Part shown: positions 1-7,125 of the stretch, piece by piece | How positions within the stretch are numbered: the stretch's first letter is position 1 | Layout of the letters: each line of letters starts with the position of its first letter | NCBI GenBank assembly: GCA_016201105.1 | Contig: JACQDN010000025.1 | Location: 1 to 58,560, forward strand | DNA from: Pseudomonadota bacterium | GTDB taxonomy: Bacteria > Pseudomonadota > Alphaproteobacteria > Micropepsales > Micropepsaceae | Reading direction: 5' to 3' | Length of the DNA stretch: 58,560 nucleotides | Notes under the pieces: generated by a model | What the model saw: the letters and a program-made list of their open reading frames with translations, nothing else | Databases searched by the model: none | Told to the model about the DNA's origin: nothing | Program-made: the position numbers and the translations under genes

Positions 1-128
1 GCGCGGCGATCGCAGGCGCGCTGGAAGTCGGCGCGCGGCCCAACATGGCGGGCAAGACGATCGTGGTCATCATCCCTTCGTTCGCAGAGCGCTATCTTTC
101 GACCGCACTGTTCGAGGGCATCGGTTAG
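1..128 (+). CDS. cysK: Cysteine synthase A, C-terminal part (5' end outside window)
   Basis: This is the last 41 residues of an open frame that enters from the left edge, read from base 3 and ending in TAG at 126-128. The tail contains [18 protein letters not shown], which matches the conserved C-terminus of the PLP-dependent O-acetylserine sulfhydrylase (CysK) family. That family makes cysteine from O-acetylserine and sulfide in the cytosol. The PLP lysine and the start lie outside the window, so CysK versus CysM cannot be fully settled, but the FEG ending favours CysK. It converges on the next gene. Confidence 0.85.
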   Translation, partial: AAIAGALEVGARPNMAGKTIVVIIPSFAERYLSTALFEGIG

Positions 129-179
129 ACAGAGGACGGCAGCAGGCCGTTATGGAAGCCAAGTGATCCCCAAACAACC

Positions 180-203
180 CTCCCCTTGAGCCCTTGAGGG
201 GAG
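180..203. terminator. Hairpin between convergent cysK and hydrolase genes
   Basis: CTCCCC at 180-185 pairs with GGGGAG at 198-203 in the gap between two convergent genes. The same CCTCCCCTTGAG text is found in the arms of the large inverted repeats at 35.6, 45.7 and 48.0 kb, so this looks like a worn half-copy of that repeat serving as a bidirectional terminator. There is no long T run. Confidence 0.4.
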
Positions 204-219
204 AGTCGTTCTTGCCTCG

Positions 220-927
220 TTAGGCAAGCACCTCGTCGAACAATTGCCGCATCGCGGCCCACGAGCGATTGTCGGTATCGGCGTGGTAGTTGAAGCCCGG
301 TATGCCCAACGCGTCCACGGATTTGTCGGTAAAGCTGTGACCCGCCTTGCCGTAGGTGATCAGTTGCCAATCGGCGCCGGCGGCATTCATCAGGCCGATG
401 AATTTCTCCCGCGCCTCGGCGGGAATGAGCGGATCCTTCTGGCCGGCACAGACCAGCACCTTGCTATAAACCTTGCGATCATCCTTGTCGGGCAGTTGCG
501 CCATGCCGGGATGGAACGCCACCACGCAGGCGAAATCCGGCGAACTGCGCGAAAGCTCGATCACGACACCGCCGCCAAAACAGAAACCGATGGCGGCGAG
601 TTTTGATGTATCGGCGCCCGCATGCGCCTTTAGTTGTGCGAGCCCACCCATCGCACGCTCCTGAAGGAGCGGAGGATTTTTCACCAATTCCTGCATCAGC
701 GGCATCGCTTCTTCCATCTTCGTGGCGACCGTGCCGTACATGTCGGCGGCAAATGCGACATAGCCGAGGCCAGCCAGCATGCGTGCGCGTTCCTTTTCGT
801 GATCGCGGAGACCGCCGCCCTGATGGAAAATGAGGATGCCCGGCCGCTTGCTGCCGTCATCCGGCGCCGCGAGATAGCCGGTGAGTGTCTTGCCGCCAAC
901 CTGATAGATGACATCGCGCGTGAGCAT
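220..927 (-). CDS. Dienelactone hydrolase family protein
   Basis: A 235-residue alpha/beta hydrolase. The nucleophile elbow GFCFGGG places the catalytic cysteine at about residue 116, with the expected Asp near 165 (GQKDPLIP) and His near 197 (KAGHSF). This Cys-His-Asp triad is typical of the dienelactone hydrolase (DLH) family, which opens lactone rings in aromatic catabolism, although many members act on unknown esters. The ATG at 927 was chosen because GGGAG lies about 6 bases upstream. An in-frame ATG at 942 and a longer frame to 1062 have no such site. No catabolic partners are adjacent, so the substrate is unknown. Confidence 0.8.
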   Translation of the reverse strand: MLTRDVIYQVGGKTLTGYLAAPDDGSKRPGILIFHQGGGLRDHEKERARMLAGLGYVAFAADMYGTVATKMEEAMPLMQELVKNPPLLQERAMGGLAQLKAHAGADTSKLAAIGFCFGGGVVIELSRSSPDFACVVAFHPGMAQLPDKDDRKVYSKVLVCAGQKDPLIPAEAREKFIGLMNAAGADWQLITYGKAGHSFTDKSVDALGIPGFNYHADTDNRSWAAMRQLFDEVLA

Positions 928-1163
928 CGTTTTCTCCCACATTTTTAGCCTTCGAGATTCATGGCACGCCCCATATCGAAGCGAAACGCGGCTTGATGCC
1001 AAATTGACCGCATACCCGCTTTGCGTCGATGATCGCGCCACTTCAACGGACGGCAATGACAAGGATCGACGGACACTGCCATTGCGGCAAGATCAGCCAG
1101 TGCCGCTCCGCGGTGCCGTGATCGCTGCTGGACGGCGTACGAACATTCGGGCGACAGAGCTAA

Positions 1164-2102
1164 CTACGTCGCTAGTTCCGCCAGAATGTCCGGCCGATCG
1201 GTGCAGATGGCATCGATGCCGTTGGCGATCAGTGAGCGCATATCGTCGGGCCGGTCCACCGTCCAGGCGCCAACTTTCAGGCCGAGCGCGTGCGCTTCCG
1301 CGATTGCGTCTTTGGTCGCGTCCAAATAGGTGGGAAACCAGCCGTCGCCGCCCGCGGCCTTGATGGCTTTGCGGATCGAACCGCCATAATTGACCGCATC
1401 GAAACCGGCGGCCCAGGGAGATGTGCCGCTCTTCGCCCAATGGCGCAGCATCTGCAGCGCAGGCGACGATGGCGGATCGCGCTCGGGCGGCACGTCGCCC
1501 TCGCCGAACCAGGTCTGGTCCAGTGTGGTGAACCAGCATTCCATTCCGGGAGCGATCTTCTTGGCGCGCAGCAGACCCGGCCAGTCAAACCCTACGAGCA
1601 CGGTGTTCTTCAGATAGTCTTGAGTCCGCAGCACCGCGACGGTTTTTTCCGCCAGCTCCTCGGGCGATGCGGAAACATCGCGATCGGAGAACGAGGTCTT
1701 CAATTCCACAAACAGCTTGAACGGTTGCTTCGCGGCTTTGCAGACGTCGACGACTTCCGCCAGTGTGGGAATACGCTCGCCATCCACGGCGCGGACATCG
1801 GGATGAAGTTTGCCGTAGTCGCTTGCGCGATCCAGACGCCCGATGTCAAAGCTGCGCAATTGCGCGAGCGTCAGATCCTTGATCCGCGGTGTGGGCTTGG
1901 TGAGCCATTTGCCGCTTGGGTTTCGGCAGATTTCGGGTTTCAGGCGATAGTCGTGAAACACGACAACTTCGCCGTCTTTCGAAAGCTGCACATCGAGTTC
2001 GGCGCCATCGCAACCGCGCGCGACCGCGTCGCGAAACGCGGCCAGTGTGTTTTCAGGCAAGAGCCCCGCCCCGCCTCTGTGCGCCATGTTCAAAGGATAC
2101 AC
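1164..2102 (-). CDS. Glycerophosphodiester phosphodiesterase
   Basis: A 312-residue TIM-barrel GDPD protein with the signature AHRGGAGLLPENT near residue 7 and a metal and phosphate binding set further on (ELDVQLSKDGEVVVFHD). Members hydrolyse glycerophosphodiesters to glycerol-3-phosphate and an alcohol. I see no signal peptide, so a cytoplasmic UgpQ-like role is more likely than a periplasmic GlpQ-like one. The start is a GTG at 2102 with GAGGG about 6 bases upstream; an ATG five codons later (2087) is the alternative. It stands alone between the hydrolase and a PAS protein. Confidence 0.85.
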   Translation of the reverse strand: MYPLNMAHRGGAGLLPENTLAAFRDAVARGCDGAELDVQLSKDGEVVVFHDYRLKPEICRNPSGKWLTKPTPRIKDLTLAQLRSFDIGRLDRASDYGKLHPDVRAVDGERIPTLAEVVDVCKAAKQPFKLFVELKTSFSDRDVSASPEELAEKTVAVLRTQDYLKNTVLVGFDWPGLLRAKKIAPGMECWFTTLDQTWFGEGDVPPERDPPSSPALQMLRHWAKSGTSPWAAGFDAVNYGGSIRKAIKAAGGDGWFPTYLDATKDAIAEAHALGLKVGAWTVDRPDDMRSLIANGIDAICTDRPDILAELAT

Positions 2103-2155
2103 GCGAAACCCTCATGCCCGAATTGCCGATGACGGGCAGCATGAGGGCAAAGAAC

Positions 2156-2671
2156 TCAGCCCGTCCAGTCGTAGTAGAAAAGGCCGCCCAGCACCCATGT
2201 AGATCGACGATCGGGGGCAAACATGGGGAGTTCTATGGACTCCATGTGAAGCGCGGGTCGGGTGTCTTGGGGAACGCGCACTTCGTGCAGGCTTGGGCGG
2301 CCAGTTTCGATAACGTGAAGGATGTTGTCGCGGCGGCGGTCGAATTCGACGCCGTGGAAATGATCGGAGAGCAAGGTGCCGGTAATGTCCTTGCCGTAGC
2401 GGCGCAGGTATCCGGCGCCGGCAAGACGGAAGCGAAAATCCCTGCCATGATTCACCGGCTCGTAGACGCCGAGATTGCGCAGGATCGCACCGAGTTCGCG
2501 CGAAGGGACATCGCGGCCCATCATGAGGCCGCCATGGGCGGCACGGTCTTCCCAGAAATCGAGCAGCAGGCGCGAGCCGAAATGCACCGGCTCGTCCAGG
2601 GCAGCCACAATCGCTCGCTGTTTAAACAAATCAGCAGCGGTCTCAGTCCACACGACACCCAGTGCCTGCAT
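2156..2671 (-). CDS. PAS-domain protein (PAS_5 family), function unknown
   Basis: About 171 residues matching the alphaproteobacterial PAS_5 type. A leading helix (LLLDFWED) is followed by the RDVPSRELGAILRNLGVYEP stretch and then RDFRFRLAGAGYLRRYGKDITG. Such single-domain proteins have no attached output domain and their role is not established. The ATG at 2671 has AAAGGGG about 8 bases upstream. A second in-frame ATG at 2737, with a weaker AAGG, would add 22 residues. It is transcribed alone, facing the same way as its neighbours. Confidence 0.7.
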   Translation of the reverse strand: MQALGVVWTETAADLFKQRAIVAALDEPVHFGSRLLLDFWEDRAAHGGLMMGRDVPSRELGAILRNLGVYEPVNHGRDFRFRLAGAGYLRRYGKDITGTLLSDHFHGVEFDRRRDNILHVIETGRPSLHEVRVPQDTRPALHMESIELPMFAPDRRSTWVLGGLFYYDWTG

Positions 2672-2909
2672 GCACGTCGCCCCTTTGAAGAAACCAGCCT
2701 TTACCGGGATATAGAAGGAAATCGTGGGCGTCTGCATACGCCTTGCGGATTTCCGTCCGATGAATCTATTCCGACGGGTTTGAGATCAAGTTGAATCAAA
2801 TTGAATCGACACCCGTTTCCGTAAAGATTCGAACGATCGATTTTCAAGCGAAACGGCAAAGTGGCGCACGCGCCGAAAGCGCGACATCCGAACGCGGCGC
2901 GCAGAAAGT

Positions 2910-4184
2910 TTAGTGCTCTCTGGGGCGGTTCTTGCCGATGAAGCCGAACATGTGGCCGGCGACGTTGCGGATCTGAATCTGATCGCTGCCTTCGGTGATG
3001 CGATAGCGGCGATGGTGGCGGTAGATGTGTTCGAACTGCTTGTGACGTGAATAGCCCCAGCCGCCGTGCACCTGCATCGCCCAGTCGGCCGCGTTGCAGA
3101 CGAGCTGATTGCCGCGGTAGTTGCACATCGAGACCTTGTCGGAGAGATAGAGCTGGATTTCCGGACCCGTCATGCGGTCCATCTCCCAAGCGGTGCGATA
3201 GATCAGCCAGCGCAGCATCTCGGCTTCCGTCTGCAATTCCACCAGCGGCCATTGGATCGCCTGGTTGCGCGAAAGCGGCTTGCCGAAAGGTTTGCGCGTG
3301 TTGGCGTAGTCGACGCTTTCGTTGATGCAGTATTGCGCGGCGCCCACGCCGGAAGCCGCCTGGCGGATGCGGTTCTCGTGCACGAAGTGGCGCGCCAGCA
3401 CCAGACCGTTGTCGACCGGGCCGAACACCGCGCCGTCCGGGACCCACACATCTTTGAACGAGACGCGCGCGTGGTCCGTTGGCATGTTGAAAGTCCACAG
3501 ATATTCTTCGATCTTTACGCCGGGATCGTTCATCGGAACGATGATGCAGGTGAGCCCTCGCGCATCGCCGTCGTTTCCACTGGTGCGGCAGAACACCATG
3601 TCGTGGGTGGCTACGTGCACACCGGTATTCCACATCTTCTCGCCGTTGATGCGCCAGCCATTGCCGTCCTTGACCGCGCGCGTTTCCATCCAGGTCGCGT
3701 CCGATCCGTGCTTGGGCTCGGTGAGACCAAAGGCGATGCGCATGGTGCCGTTCAACATGCCGGGCAGGATGGTCTTCTTCTGCTCTTCGGTGCCGAAATC
3801 GCGCATCATCAGGACTTGCGGGAAATTGCCGACGACGGAGGATTCGTTCTGCAGATCGTTGTGCAGACCGAGTCCCTTAGTGGCCAGGTGCTCACGGATG
3901 ATGGCCATCGCCAGATTGCCGATGTTCTTGCCGCCGAACTCCTCCGGCAACGCCAGGCGCAGGAAACCGGCCTTGTCGGCGCGGCGGCGCATCTCGCGCA
4001 GGAGATCTTCCCATTCCTTGCGCGGCAGACCGCCGTGTTCGAAATCAGTGCGCGCCCATTCGCGACGGTGATCGAAGAAGCGATCATTGTCGTCCTGCTT
4101 CTGCAGCGGAACGATCTCCTTCTCGATGAAATCGTCGATGCGAACGAGAAGGTCCTTGATCTCTTTGGGGATCGTGAAGTCCAT
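2910..4184 (-). CDS. Acyl-CoA dehydrogenase
   Basis: A 424-residue flavoprotein of the acyl-CoA dehydrogenase superfamily. It has the N-terminal helical domain, the FAD-contact region FGLTEPKHGSDAT, and a C-terminal domain with QVHGGWGYSRHKQFEHIYR and RITEGSDQIQIR. The glutamate in ITEGSDQ occupies the position of the catalytic base in medium-chain enzymes. It introduces the trans-2 double bond in beta-oxidation and passes electrons to ETF. The start ATG has GAGGAA about 7 bases upstream. The chain length of the substrate cannot be read from the sequence. Confidence 0.9.
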   Translation of the reverse strand: MDFTIPKEIKDLLVRIDDFIEKEIVPLQKQDDNDRFFDHRREWARTDFEHGGLPRKEWEDLLREMRRRADKAGFLRLALPEEFGGKNIGNLAMAIIREHLATKGLGLHNDLQNESSVVGNFPQVLMMRDFGTEEQKKTILPGMLNGTMRIAFGLTEPKHGSDATWMETRAVKDGNGWRINGEKMWNTGVHVATHDMVFCRTSGNDGDARGLTCIIVPMNDPGVKIEEYLWTFNMPTDHARVSFKDVWVPDGAVFGPVDNGLVLARHFVHENRIRQAASGVGAAQYCINESVDYANTRKPFGKPLSRNQAIQWPLVELQTEAEMLRWLIYRTAWEMDRMTGPEIQLYLSDKVSMCNYRGNQLVCNAADWAMQVHGGWGYSRHKQFEHIYRHHRRYRITEGSDQIQIRNVAGHMFGFIGKNRPREH

Positions 4185-4280
4185 GGCTTTTCCTCACTGA
4201 ATATCGATGGCGTGACTCTAAGCACGCTGTCGCAATCGCGCCACAGGATAAAACAACCCGTGCTGACGCAGCGTCCGGCC

Positions 4281-4309
4281 TTGACTTGCCGAATTCCCGA
4301 GCGTAAACC
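4281..4309 (+). promoter_or_regulatory. Sigma-70-type promoter of small RNA copy 1
   Basis: TTGACT at 4281-4286 and TAAACC at 4304-4309 are separated by exactly 17 bases. The second copy of the same RNA family has the same -35 hexamer and the same 17-base spacing at 8466-8494, and the spacer text CCCGAG is also shared. This supports a conserved promoter rather than chance. Confidence 0.65.
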
Positions 4310-4315
4310 CCGCGC

Positions 4316-4515
4316 CCTTCGCGATCATGGGGATCGCGGAACACATGAGTCGAGCAATGCAAAGTGAATTGAACATCACCGCGCAGCAGTCGAATGGCTT
4401 CGGGCCATACGGCGACGCACGCTTGGCTCATGGGAGGATTTCCGCATAGCGGAAATCATCGTCTGCACTTGCAGACCCCTCCCGAGCCGATGCTCGCGGA
4501 GGGGTTTTTGTTTTT
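4316..4515 (+). ncRNA. Structured small RNA, copy 1 of an unnamed family
   Basis: This candidate RNA of about 200 nt lies between a promoter and a rho-independent terminator. It opens with a hairpin CGCGAT-catgggg-ATCGCG (4320-4338). Near the 3' end are two perfect hairpins, one of 9 bp (GATTTCCGC with GCGGAAATC) and one of 6 bp (GTCTGC with GCAGAC). It ends in a strong terminator at 4476-4515 (CCCCTCC with GGAGGGG, then TTTTTGTTTTT). A related copy lies at 8500-8703 with the same CATGGGG loop on a different but still paired stem. No convincing reading frame with a ribosome site exists here. I do not recognise the family. Confidence 0.6.
4476..4515 (+). terminator. Rho-independent terminator of small RNA copy 1
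   Basis: CCCCTCC and GGAGGGG form the outer stem, with GAGC and GCTC inside, followed by TTTTTGTTTTT. It ends the small RNA that begins near 4316 and lies about 255 bases before the first Y-RNA-like unit, so the array probably has its own promoter. Confidence 0.8.
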
Positions 4516-4770
4516 GCCCTTCCCTCGCATCGCTCGCGCAACGAAGGCCCGGCGCAAGCCGGAACGGGAGACCCGGATCCCGGGGTTCGCGCATCCAAGC
4601 GCGCGCCCGAAGCGCGGGGCCTGCCGGAGGGAACGGCGCGAGCGGTGCTCGCGGTCCACCGATGGCAGGGCGAACCGAACAAGGGTTCGCTTCGGCGGCG
4701 CGCCATAGTCAGCGCGCCGCGACAGATTCGTTTTTCAATTTGGTTCGCCGCCCGTTGTGCGGCAGAAAAC

Positions 4771-4879
4771 TTCAGGTGGTGAAGAGTTTGGATACTTCGG
4801 CTGACCGACCAAAAGCCTAGCCTAAGGTCAGTTCCCTGCCTTCGACAAAGGCAATAGCCAACTTGTCTGTTCCCCTGAA
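4771..4879 (+). ncRNA. Y-RNA-like unit A (no tRNA mimic)
   Basis: First of five tandem units. The ends pair perfectly (TTCAGG 4771-4776 with CCTGAA 4874-4879), followed by a bulged T and GG facing CC. Then comes the family hairpin GAAG-(10 nt)-CTTC, and the conserved TGTTCC just before the closing strand. The interior differs from units C-E: it has a 6-bp hairpin CTGACC/GGTCAG and a second one (TGCCTT with AAAGGC) but no TTCRA T-loop or D-arm. It probably represents a Y RNA with a different effector end. The 265-base stretch upstream (4516-4770) holds only GC-rich hairpins and no gene that I can support. Confidence 0.65.
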
Positions 4880-4881
4880 TA

Positions 4882-5036
4882 CGTTGGTGGTGAAGATTTC
4901 GGATACTTCTCCACAAACCAGACCCATGAAGGTGCCGTGGAGTCTCCTCGGAGTGGAGGCGTGACGCGGGCTTCGGTTCTCACGAGAGAATTCGCTTTCA
5001 TGGCGAGGTAATGCCGGAACCGTCTGTTCCCCAGCG
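4882..5036 (+). ncRNA. Y-RNA-like unit B (no canonical tRNA mimic)
   Basis: The basal stem is CGTTGG (4882-4887) with CCAGCG (5031-5036), including one G-T wobble, and then the shared bulged T and GG/CC pairs. The GAAG-(10 nt)-CTTC hairpin follows at once, and CTGTTCC precedes the closing strand. The interior folds by its own pairs: CATGAA with TTCATG, CGGTTC with GAACCG, and TTCTC-ACGA-GAGAA. These leave no T-arm with a 7-nt TTCRANY loop. It begins three bases after unit A ends, so A and B may be cut from one precursor. Confidence 0.6.
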
Positions 5037-5045
5037 AAGTCTTTG

Positions 5046-5192
5046 GCCGGTGGTGAAGAGTTCTGTTACTTCGGGACGGCAAGGTCATGGGTTCAAATCC
5101 CATCGGGCAATAGCCCGTAGCGCAGCCTGAAAGCGCGTGCCGTGAGCTTCGCGAGAAGCAGTACAGGCTCGGATGTTCCCCGGCGCCTTTTT
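5046..5192 (+). ncRNA. Y-RNA-like unit C with permuted tRNA mimic
   Basis: The basal stem GCCGG (5046-5050) pairs with CCGGC (5180-5184), with the bulged T, GG/CC and the GAAG/CTTC hairpin as in the other units. Inside are a canonical T-arm (ATGGG, 7-nt loop TTCAAAT, CCCAT; 5087-5103), a closed acceptor-like stem CGGGC-aata-GCCCG (5104-5117), TA in the place of tRNA bases 8-9, a D-arm GCGC...GCGC (5120-5136), and a GCTTC-GCGA-GAAGC hairpin (5146-5159) where the anticodon arm would be. It ends in TTTTT. The order T-arm, acceptor, D-arm is a circular permutation of tRNA, as expected of YrlA-type bacterial Y RNAs. It is not a tRNA gene. Confidence 0.82.
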
Positions 5193-5311
5193 GAATGTAC
5201 CGGCTTGCCGGGCGAAGCTGCGCGAACCAAAGCGCAGCCCGTCTTCGCGCTAGCGCGCTACGCCGCGGCGGTCTTCGCGTTCATGCGCTGCCGCTACGAA
5301 CCGCAGCGATG

Positions 5312-5448
5312 ACCGGTGGTGAAGAGATCTGTTACTTCGCTCAGGTGAATGTCGGAGGGTTCGAGTCCTTCCCGGGTGTACGCCCGTAGCTCAGCGGTAG
5401 AGCGTCATCGCCTCGAAAGAGGCAGTACAGCCTCGACTGTTCCCCGGT
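5312..5448 (+). ncRNA. Y-RNA-like unit D with permuted tRNA mimic
   Basis: The basal stem ACCGG (5312-5316) pairs with CCGGT (5444-5448), with the same bulged T and GAAG/CTTC hairpin. The T-arm is GAGGG, loop TTCGAGT, CCTTC (5355-5371). The acceptor stem is CGGG/CCCG closed by a short loop (5373-5386), followed by TA and the D-arm text GCTCAGCGGTAGAGC. A GCCTC-GAAA-GAGGC hairpin (5410-5423) has a GNRA loop. CAGTACAG follows, as in unit C. The 119-base spacer between C and D (5193-5311) holds a 7-bp GCTGCGC/GCGCAGC hairpin and otherwise nothing I can assign. Confidence 0.82.
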
Positions 5449-5460
5449 GCTTTATTCGTA

Positions 5461-5611
5461 CGCCAGTGGTGAAGAACGTTGATACTTCGTGTCGGAGGTT
5501 CGAGCCCTCCCGCGCAGGCGGAAACGCATGCGCGTAGCTCAGCTGGTAGAGCAGGACTGCTTCGCAAGACGCAGTGTTGTCAACGTCCGGATGTTCCCTG
5601 GCGCCGCTTTT
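5461..5611 (+). ncRNA. Y-RNA-like unit E with permuted tRNA mimic
   Basis: The basal stem CGCCAG (5461-5466) pairs with CTGGCG (5598-5603). Compared with unit C, one G-C pair is replaced by A-T, a compensatory change. The T-arm is GGAGG, loop TTCGAGC, CCTCC (5494-5510). The acceptor stem CGCGCA/TGCGCG (5511-5534) is closed by a 12-nt loop. TA and the D-arm GCTCAGCTGGTAGAGC follow, then an ACTGC/GCAGT hairpin with GCAA at its tip (5556-5575). It ends near TTTT at 5608-5611, 57 bases before the TROVE gene start, so it could also be part of that gene's leader. Confidence 0.82.
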
Positions 5612-5667
5612 CACGCGGTTTTCTCTTCTCTCTCAATCAACCTACAGTGGCCGAAAGGAGGTGGTCC

Positions 5668-6993
5668 ATGGCCAAGCTCAACAAGATCCTTCGCGTCTTC
5701 ACCCATGAAGGGGCAAAGGCAAAGCGTTTCACGCCCGAACTGGAGCTGAAGCGCACGCTCATGAACTGCCTTCTTTGGGAGGATCAGTTCTACGAAGACG
5801 GCGTTTCCATCGCCGAACGCATCGCCAAACTCGTGCCGCAGGTAGATCCCGCGCGCACGGCGGCGCTGGCGATCGAAGCGCGCGAGCTCATGAATCTGCG
5901 CCATGCGCCGCTGCTCGTCGTGCGCGAAATGGCACGTCACGAGAAGCATCGCGTGCTGGTGGCCGACACGCTGGCGCGCATCATCCAGCGTCCGGACGAA
6001 ATGACGGAGCTGCTTGCGATCTACTGGGCCGGCGCGCTCGGACCTATGCAGCAGCGCAAGCGTCAGCCCGTCTCGGCACAGATCAAGAAGGGGCTGGCGC
6101 GCGCGGTGACGAAGTTCGACGCCTACCAGCTCGCCAAGTACGACCGCGACGGCGCCGTGCGCATTCGCGACGTGCTCTTCCTCGTCCACGCCAAGCCGAA
6201 GGACGCCGAACAGGAGAAGGTGTGGAAACAGCTTGTCGACGGCACGCTGATTTCGCCCGACACCTGGGAAGTGTCGCTTTCGGGCGGAAAGAACAAGCGC
6301 GAGACGTTCGAGCGCTTGATCGCCGAGAAGAAGCTCGGGGGCCTGGCGCTCCTGCGCAACCTGCGCTTGATGCAGAAGGCGGAGGTGCCGCGCGCCACGA
6401 TCGCGAAAGCCATCGAGGACATGCGCACGGACCGCATCCTGCCCTACCGCTTCATCGCGGCGGCGCGCTATGCGCCGGATTTCGAGCCCGAACTCGAATC
6501 GGTGATGCTGAAATCGATCAAAGGCCATGCGCGGCTCAAGGGCCGCTCGCGGCTGTTGATCGACGTGTCGGGCTCGATGGGCGGAGCGCTTTCGGCGCAG
6601 TCGGAGATGACCCGACTGGAAGCGGCTTGCGGTCTGGCAGTCCTGGCGCGCGAAATCTGCGACGAAGTGGAAATCTTCACCTTCTCCAACGAGGTGGTGA
6701 AAGTTCCCCCGCGCCGCGGCTTCGCGCTTCGCGATGCGATCGTGACCTCGCAGCTCCATGCCAACACCTATCTTGGCAAGGCTGTGACGGAGATCGACCG
6801 CAAGGATACGCGCCTGATCGTCTTCACCGACGAGCAGAGCCACGATGCGGTGCCGGCGCCGAAGGGTGCGGGCACCATGATCAATGTGGCTTCGTCCCAG
6901 CACGGCGTCGGACACGGACCGTGGACGCGGGTCGACGGTTTCTCGGAACGCGTGATCGCGTGGATCGCGGCATCCGAGGAAACGATGCAGTAA
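5668..6993 (+). CDS. rsr: TROVE/vWA protein, Ro60 (Rsr) homolog
   Basis: A 441-residue protein with an alpha-helical TROVE-like region (about residues 10-290) followed by a von Willebrand A domain. The metal-ion-dependent adhesion motif DVSGS is at 299-303, and a matching FTDE is near 386-389. Ro60 proteins form a ring that binds misfolded RNA and Y RNAs; bacterial Rsr works with Y RNAs in RNA decay and stress survival. The ATG at 5668 follows AAAGGAGG at ideal spacing, so longer frames through unit E are excluded. It lies directly downstream of five Y-RNA-like units and upstream of an RNA ligase, which fits an RNA-repair operon. It is shorter than animal Ro60 (538 residues). Confidence 0.9.
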   Translation: MAKLNKILRVFTHEGAKAKRFTPELELKRTLMNCLLWEDQFYEDGVSIAERIAKLVPQVDPARTAALAIEARELMNLRHAPLLVVREMARHEKHRVLVADTLARIIQRPDEMTELLAIYWAGALGPMQQRKRQPVSAQIKKGLARAVTKFDAYQLAKYDRDGAVRIRDVLFLVHAKPKDAEQEKVWKQLVDGTLISPDTWEVSLSGGKNKRETFERLIAEKKLGGLALLRNLRLMQKAEVPRATIAKAIEDMRTDRILPYRFIAAARYAPDFEPELESVMLKSIKGHARLKGRSRLLIDVSGSMGGALSAQSEMTRLEAACGLAVLAREICDEVEIFTFSNEVVKVPPRRGFALRDAIVTSQLHANTYLGKAVTEIDRKDTRLIVFTDEQSHDAVPAPKGAGTMINVASSQHGVGHGPWTRVDGFSERVIAWIAASEETMQ

Positions 6994-7000
6994 CGTCCAA

Positions 7001-7045
7001 GCGGCCGTGCCGGGTTCGGAGAAATCCGTTCCCGCGCACGGCCGC
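7001..7045 (+). other. Long GNRA-capped hairpin between the TROVE and ligase genes
   Basis: GCGGCCGTGC (7001-7010) pairs with GCACGGCCGC (7036-7045). The inside continues as CGGG/CCCG, a TT/TT internal loop, and CGGA-GAAA-TCCG. That gives about 18 base pairs capped by a GNRA tetraloop. There is no T run, so it is unlikely to be a simple terminator. It could protect the upstream mRNA end, attenuate the ligase gene or be a processing site. Confidence 0.6.
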
Positions 7046-7125
7046 GACCGCGCTGGCTCCTAAAATCACTTCACTATCATTTCAATAGAGGCCCGGAGGC
7101 GCTAACAACGCGTCCGGGAACGCAC

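Noticed and set aside
4740..4765. Sigma-54 promoter before the Y-RNA-like array
   Set aside because: TTGGTTCG and a later TTGTGC resemble the -24/-12 elements, but the -12 GC is lacking at the right spacing and no RtcR gene is visible.
5080..5560. Ordinary tRNA genes (GGTTCAAATCC, GTAGCTCAGCGGTAGAGC)
   Set aside because: T-arm comes before the D-arm, there is no anticodon arm with a 7-nt loop, and the acceptor strands are joined by a loop. These fit permuted mimics in Y-RNA-like units instead.
5479..5667. Longer TROVE protein starting upstream of 5668
   Set aside because: The frame crosses unit E and lacks a ribosome site, whereas AAAGGAGG sits properly before the ATG at 5668.
5611..6915. 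434-residue minus-strand frame opposite the TROVE gene
   Set aside because: Rich in Arg, Leu and His with no domain, typical of an antisense shadow in GC-rich DNA.
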